A DNA stretch of 9,869 bases from an uncultured Rhodanobacteraceae bacterium (GTDB taxonomy: Bacteria; Pseudomonadota; Gammaproteobacteria; Xanthomonadales; Rhodanobacteraceae). A program made the translations under genes and the position numbers. The stretch is from contig CAJXGK010000052.1 in NCBI GenBank assembly GCA_913053815.1, positions 1 to 9,869 on the forward strand. Reading direction: 5' to 3'. Of the stretch, positions 7,294 to 9,869 are shown piece after piece. The notes under the pieces were generated by a model, which saw only the letters and a program-made list of their open reading frames with translations, made no database searches and had not been told where the DNA came from. Numbering within the stretch: the first letter of the stretch is position 1; each line of letters starts with the position of its first letter.

Positions 7294-8352
7294 GTGGGTT
7301 TTTTCACCCCCAAGTCTATTCCATTGTTAGGCGTCGATATCAGCTCAACCGCTGTCAAGCTGCTTCAGCTTGGCCAAGTAGGGGCTCGCTATCGGGTCGA
7401 GCATTATGCTATCGAGCCGCTGCCGCCCAATGCGGTAGTTGAGAAGAACTTGGTCGAGGTTGAGGCCGTCGGTGAAGCAATCCGGCGTGCTTGGGTGCGT
7501 TCAGGGGCCAAGATCAAGACGGCGGTGGCCGCAGTGGCTGGGTCGGCGGTGATGACCAAGATCATCACCATGCCGGCCGATCTGGACGAGGGTGATCTGG
7601 AAAGCCAAGTCCAAGCAGAAGCCAATCAGTACATTCCTTATCCCATCGACGAGGTCAGCCTCGATTTCGAAGTACTTGGTTTGGTCAAGGATAATCCGGA
7701 AATGATCAACGTGATCCTCGCGGCCTCACGTACCGAGAATGTTGATATGCGCGTTGCCGCGCTGGATATGGGGGGTCTTGTCGCCAAGGTTATTGATATC
7801 GAGGCCTTCGCCGTCGAGAATGCTTTCGCCCTGATTGCTGATCAGCTTTCCATCAGTCGCGATGCCGTGGTGGCGTTGGTGGACATCGGGGCGGCCATGA
7901 CCACGCTCAGCGTGTTGTGGCAACAGCGCTCGATTTACTCGCGTGAACAGGTATTTGGCGGCAAGCAGTTAACCGACGAGATCATAAGTCGCTATGGACT
8001 GTCCTATGAGGAAGCGGGACTGGCCCAGCGCCAGGGCGGACTGCCTGAGTCGTATGCAATCGAAGTACTCGAACCCTTCAAGGAAACCGTGGTACAACAG
8101 ATCGACCGACTGCTGCAATTCTTTTATGCGGGCAGCGAACACAGCCGAGTCGAGCAGATCGTGTTGGCCGGGGGCAGCGCGGTGATCAACGGTCTAAGCG
8201 AAATGATTGAAGAGCAGCTTGGCGTATCCTGTTGTGTAGCCAATCCCCTAGCCGGCATGGCCTTGGCGTCCAAGGTATCCCCACAGGCTCTGGCCCAGGA
8301 TGCGCCGGCGCTGATGGTCACCTGTGGGCTCGCCTTGAGGAGCTTCGACTGA
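7294..8352 (+). CDS. pilM: Type IV pilus assembly protein PilM (actin-like ATPase)
   Basis: A 352-residue cytoplasmic protein that binds the N-terminus of PilN and forms part of the inner-membrane alignment complex of the type IV pilus machine. The GTG 7294 start is chosen because AGGGGAG (7281-7287) lies 6 bases upstream and it gives the typical PilM opening MGFFTPKSIPLLGVDISSTAVKLL; an in-frame GTG at 7273 lies before the ribosome site. Actin/FtsA-fold motifs are visible: phosphate-1 (LLGVDISSTAVKLL, 11-24), phosphate-2 (ALVDIGAAMTTLSVL, 194-208) and the adenosine motif (IVLAGGSAVINGL, 289-301). QYIPYPIDE (112-120) is typical of the family. It is the first gene of the operon, separated from pilN by one base. 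Confidence 0.95.
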   Translation: MGFFTPKSIPLLGVDISSTAVKLLQLGQVGARYRVEHYAIEPLPPNAVVEKNLVEVEAVGEAIRRAWVRSGAKIKTAVAAVAGSAVMTKIITMPADLDEGDLESQVQAEANQYIPYPIDEVSLDFEVLGLVKDNPEMINVILAASRTENVDMRVAALDMGGLVAKVIDIEAFAVENAFALIADQLSISRDAVVALVDIGAAMTTLSVLWQQRSIYSREQVFGGKQLTDEIISRYGLSYEEAGLAQRQGGLPESYAIEVLEPFKETVVQQIDRLLQFFYAGSEHSRVEQIVLAGGSAVINGLSEMIEEQLGVSCCVANPLAGMALASKVSPQALAQDAPALMVTCGLALRSFD

Positions 8353-8353
8353 G

Positions 8354-9067
8354 ATGCCCCGGGTCAATCTACTCCCGTGGCGTATCGAACGGCGCAAACA
8401 ACGTGAGCGTGGGTTCTACATGCAGTTGATCGCCGCGGCAATGGTGGCTTTGGTGGTGGTGATCGGGTGGTCAATGTGGATGGGCCTCCGCATCGACTAT
8501 CAGAACGAGCGCAACGCCTACATGCAAACACAGATCCATCAGCTAGATACCAAAATTGCGCAGATCAAGAACCTTGACAAGGTTCGGCAGCGCCTATTGG
8601 CACGCAAAAAGATTATTGAGAAATTGCAATCAAGTCGAGCGCAAATGGTGCATCTATTCGATGAACTGGTTAAACGCACGCCGCCATCTATTCGCCTGAC
8701 CACCATGCAGCAACAAGGCCAGAGTATGACTCTGCAAGGAGTGGCGCAATCCGATGCTGCCGTAGCGACCTATATGCGCAATTTGGCAACGTCGCCCTGG
8801 ATGGGTCCTGTGGATCTGAAGAAGACGGAGAACGTTTCAGGTGAATCGCGCATGCCCTATCAATTTGCCTTGACAGTCAAGCTGGGTATGCCTGAGTCCC
8901 ATCCGGCCGCCGCATCCAGTACCACAACGCAGCGAGCAACCATGCGGATGGTGGCGGGTCCAGCTCAGATGAGCCGCTCTGCGGCTCACACGAGTAGCAA
9001 GAAAACAGCGTTTAACCCTGTGGCCCAGGTGGCTGAGTCCATGACTCGGGGAGGTCACCACCGATGA
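8354..9067 (+). CDS. pilN: Type IV pilus assembly protein PilN
   Basis: A 237-residue bitopic inner-membrane protein. The N-terminal VNLLPWR (4-10) is the conserved cytoplasmic motif that docks into PilM. A basic stretch (10-19), one transmembrane helix (about 24-45), a coiled coil (about 48-105) and a ferredoxin-like periplasmic domain (about 111-178) follow, the arrangement used to dimerise with PilO. GAGGAG (8337-8342) within the end of pilM serves as ribosome site, and the start lies one base after the pilM stop, implying translational coupling. Residues 179-237 form a Ser/Thr/Ala/Gln-rich tail ending in GGHHR that goes beyond the usual length of roughly 180-200 residues. The tail has no recognised fold and is probably disordered in the periplasm. 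Confidence 0.93.
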   Translation: MPRVNLLPWRIERRKQRERGFYMQLIAAAMVALVVVIGWSMWMGLRIDYQNERNAYMQTQIHQLDTKIAQIKNLDKVRQRLLARKKIIEKLQSSRAQMVHLFDELVKRTPPSIRLTTMQQQGQSMTLQGVAQSDAAVATYMRNLATSPWMGPVDLKKTENVSGESRMPYQFALTVKLGMPESHPAAASSTTTQRATMRMVAGPAQMSRSAAHTSSKKTAFNPVAQVAESMTRGGHHR

Positions 9068-9711
9068 GCTTCCTGGAGGACTTTCGTAATCTGGATCGTA
9101 ATAATATCGGGGGCTGGCCGAACACCGTCAAGTCCACTTTTACGGTGTTGCTGTTTATATTGATTCTATTCTTCGGTTGGTGGTTCCAGATTAGTAATCA
9201 GCAGGATCAGCTCAGTAACCTGGCCGGCAGAGAGACTCAATTTAAGCATCAATTTGTAGTCAAGCAAGCTAAAGCGGTGAACTTGGCGGGCTTGACCAAG
9301 CAGCTTGAACAGATGCAAGACATGCTGCGGCAAATGCTGCGGCAACTACCCAGTAAGACTGAGATGCCACAGTTATTGGTGGATATTTCCCAAGCGGCCT
9401 TGTCAGCCGGTTTGCAGGTTGACCTGTTCAAGCCGGGACCCGAAAGTCTCAAAGAGTTCTACGCAGTGAAACCCATCGAGATTCGGATGATTGGCACCTA
9501 CAATCAGTTTGGTACATTCATCAGCCGGGTGGCTTCGTTGCCGCGCGTGGTGATTCTCACCATGCACAATGTATCGTTGAAGCCACTGCAGGTTACCAGC
9601 AAGGGGATCCCCCCTGGTGGGCAGCTGGTGCTTGAAGGAACGGTGCGAACTTATCGCTATCTTGATAAAAACGAGGTATCTACGGCGGCCGATGAGGGAG
9701 GGGAGCGGTGA
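9064..9711 (+). CDS. pilO: Type IV pilus inner-membrane protein PilO
   Basis: A 215-residue bitopic protein that pairs with PilN and normally links through PilP to the PilQ secretin. After a cytoplasmic N-terminus (1-22) there is one membrane helix (about 25-41, LLFILILFFGWW), a coiled coil (about 44-96), then a ferredoxin-like periplasmic domain (about 100-200; GTYNQFGTFISRVASLPRVV is typical of the family) and a short acidic tail. The ATG overlaps the pilN stop in an ATGA, so translation is coupled. The coiled coil contains an exact 12-base duplication giving MLRQMLRQ (87-94). The gene's last 32 bases overlap a convergent open frame. Confidence 0.94.
   Translation: MSFLEDFRNLDRNNIGGWPNTVKSTFTVLLFILILFFGWWFQISNQQDQLSNLAGRETQFKHQFVVKQAKAVNLAGLTKQLEQMQDMLRQMLRQLPSKTEMPQLLVDISQAALSAGLQVDLFKPGPESLKEFYAVKPIEIRMIGTYNQFGTFISRVASLPRVVILTMHNVSLKPLQVTSKGIPPGGQLVLEGTVRTYRYLDKNEVSTAADEGGER
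9322..9345 (+). repeat. Two perfect 12-base tandem units inside pilO
   Basis: ATGCTGCGGCAA occurs at 9322-9333 and again at 9334-9345, in frame, encoding MLRQ twice in the coiled coil of PilO. It looks like a slippage duplication; the four-residue insertion fits a coiled-coil stutter rather than breaking the helix. Confidence 0.85.
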
Positions 9712-9869
9712 GCATGACACCGGTGATGATGGTGACATTTGCCAGGATTGAAAATGAAATGGAAAGTCCGAACAAAGCCAGACAGACCAGCCCCAGGTGC
9801 TGGACCGCCTTTTTTGGCAGTTGGGTTGCCGTGGCCAGAGGCATGCGGCCTTGCGCCCGCAAACGTCTG
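9680..9869 (-). CDS. Partial open frame, C-terminal end of a possible membrane protein
   Basis: A minus-strand frame open from the window edge to TAG at 9680 (about 62 codons). It has a basic opening (RRLRAQGR), then KKAVQHLG and a long hydrophobic stretch (LVCLALFGLSISFSILANVTIITGVML), ending in a short Pro-rich tail. Codons such as CTG, GTC, ATC and ACC resemble those of the neighbouring real genes, whereas the plus-strand frame over the same bases uses AGG and AGA and encodes no signal peptide or lipobox. If real, its 5' part lies outside the window and its 3' end overlaps pilO by 32 bases in convergent orientation. No family was recognised. A chance frame in the spacer before a distant pilP remains possible. 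Confidence 0.4.
   Translation of the reverse strand, partial: RRLRAQGRMPLATATQLPKKAVQHLGLVCLALFGLSISFSILANVTIITGVMLTAPLPHRPP

Noticed and set aside
9715..9869. Start of pilP on the plus strand at ATG 9715
   Set aside because: The translated frame has no hydrophobic signal, no lipobox Cys and rare Arg codons, unlike any PilP lipoprotein N-terminus.

Overview
The window reads as a chromosomal segment of a Gram-negative proteobacterium, most likely gammaproteobacterial or a close relative (for example Acidithiobacillia-like). The grounds are an E. coli-like type II citrate synthase, a PBP1A with the classical GT51 plus transpeptidase layout, and a PBP1A gene divergent from a pilMNO type IV pilus operon. 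Base composition looks moderate, mid-50s % GC by eye. No mobile element, CRISPR array, tRNA or rRNA was recognised. TGA is the normal stop codon for most genes here.

Left part (1-1929, minus strand): a two-gene unit for exported proteins. A small putative lipoprotein (1525-1929) is followed after 24 bases by a large secreted BNR/Asp-box (sialidase or sortilin-like beta-propeller) protein that runs off the left edge. That second gene is broken as given: it has an in-frame TGA just after the signal peptide and a one-base frameshift in an 8-base G tract.

Middle part (1930-4633): a 390-base spacer with several strong inverted repeats and no convincing gene, then rpmE2 (zinc-independent ribosomal protein L31 type B) with its own intrinsic terminator, then a long leader and gltA (citrate synthase, GTG start at 2968). 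A 15-bp perfect inverted repeat lies 31 bases after gltA, followed by about 300 bases in which nothing was recognised.

Right part (4634-9869): a minus-strand class A penicillin-binding protein gene (ponA/mrcA), split by a frameshift before the KTG motif. Divergent from it is a plus-strand operon pilM-pilN-pilO with a good sigma-70 promoter at 7215-7243 and tightly coupled genes (1-base gap, then ATGA overlap). These encode the PilM ATPase-like protein and the PilN/PilO inner-membrane proteins of the type IV pilus alignment complex. The usual next gene, pilP, is not visible. Instead, the last 190 bases hold a minus-strand open frame with a hydrophobic segment, convergent with pilO.

Most of the window is ordinary core genome. 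The points most worth checking are the damaged BNR gene, the ponA frameshift, the structured spacer before rpmE2 and the apparent end of the pil operon after pilO. No new biological system could be demonstrated.
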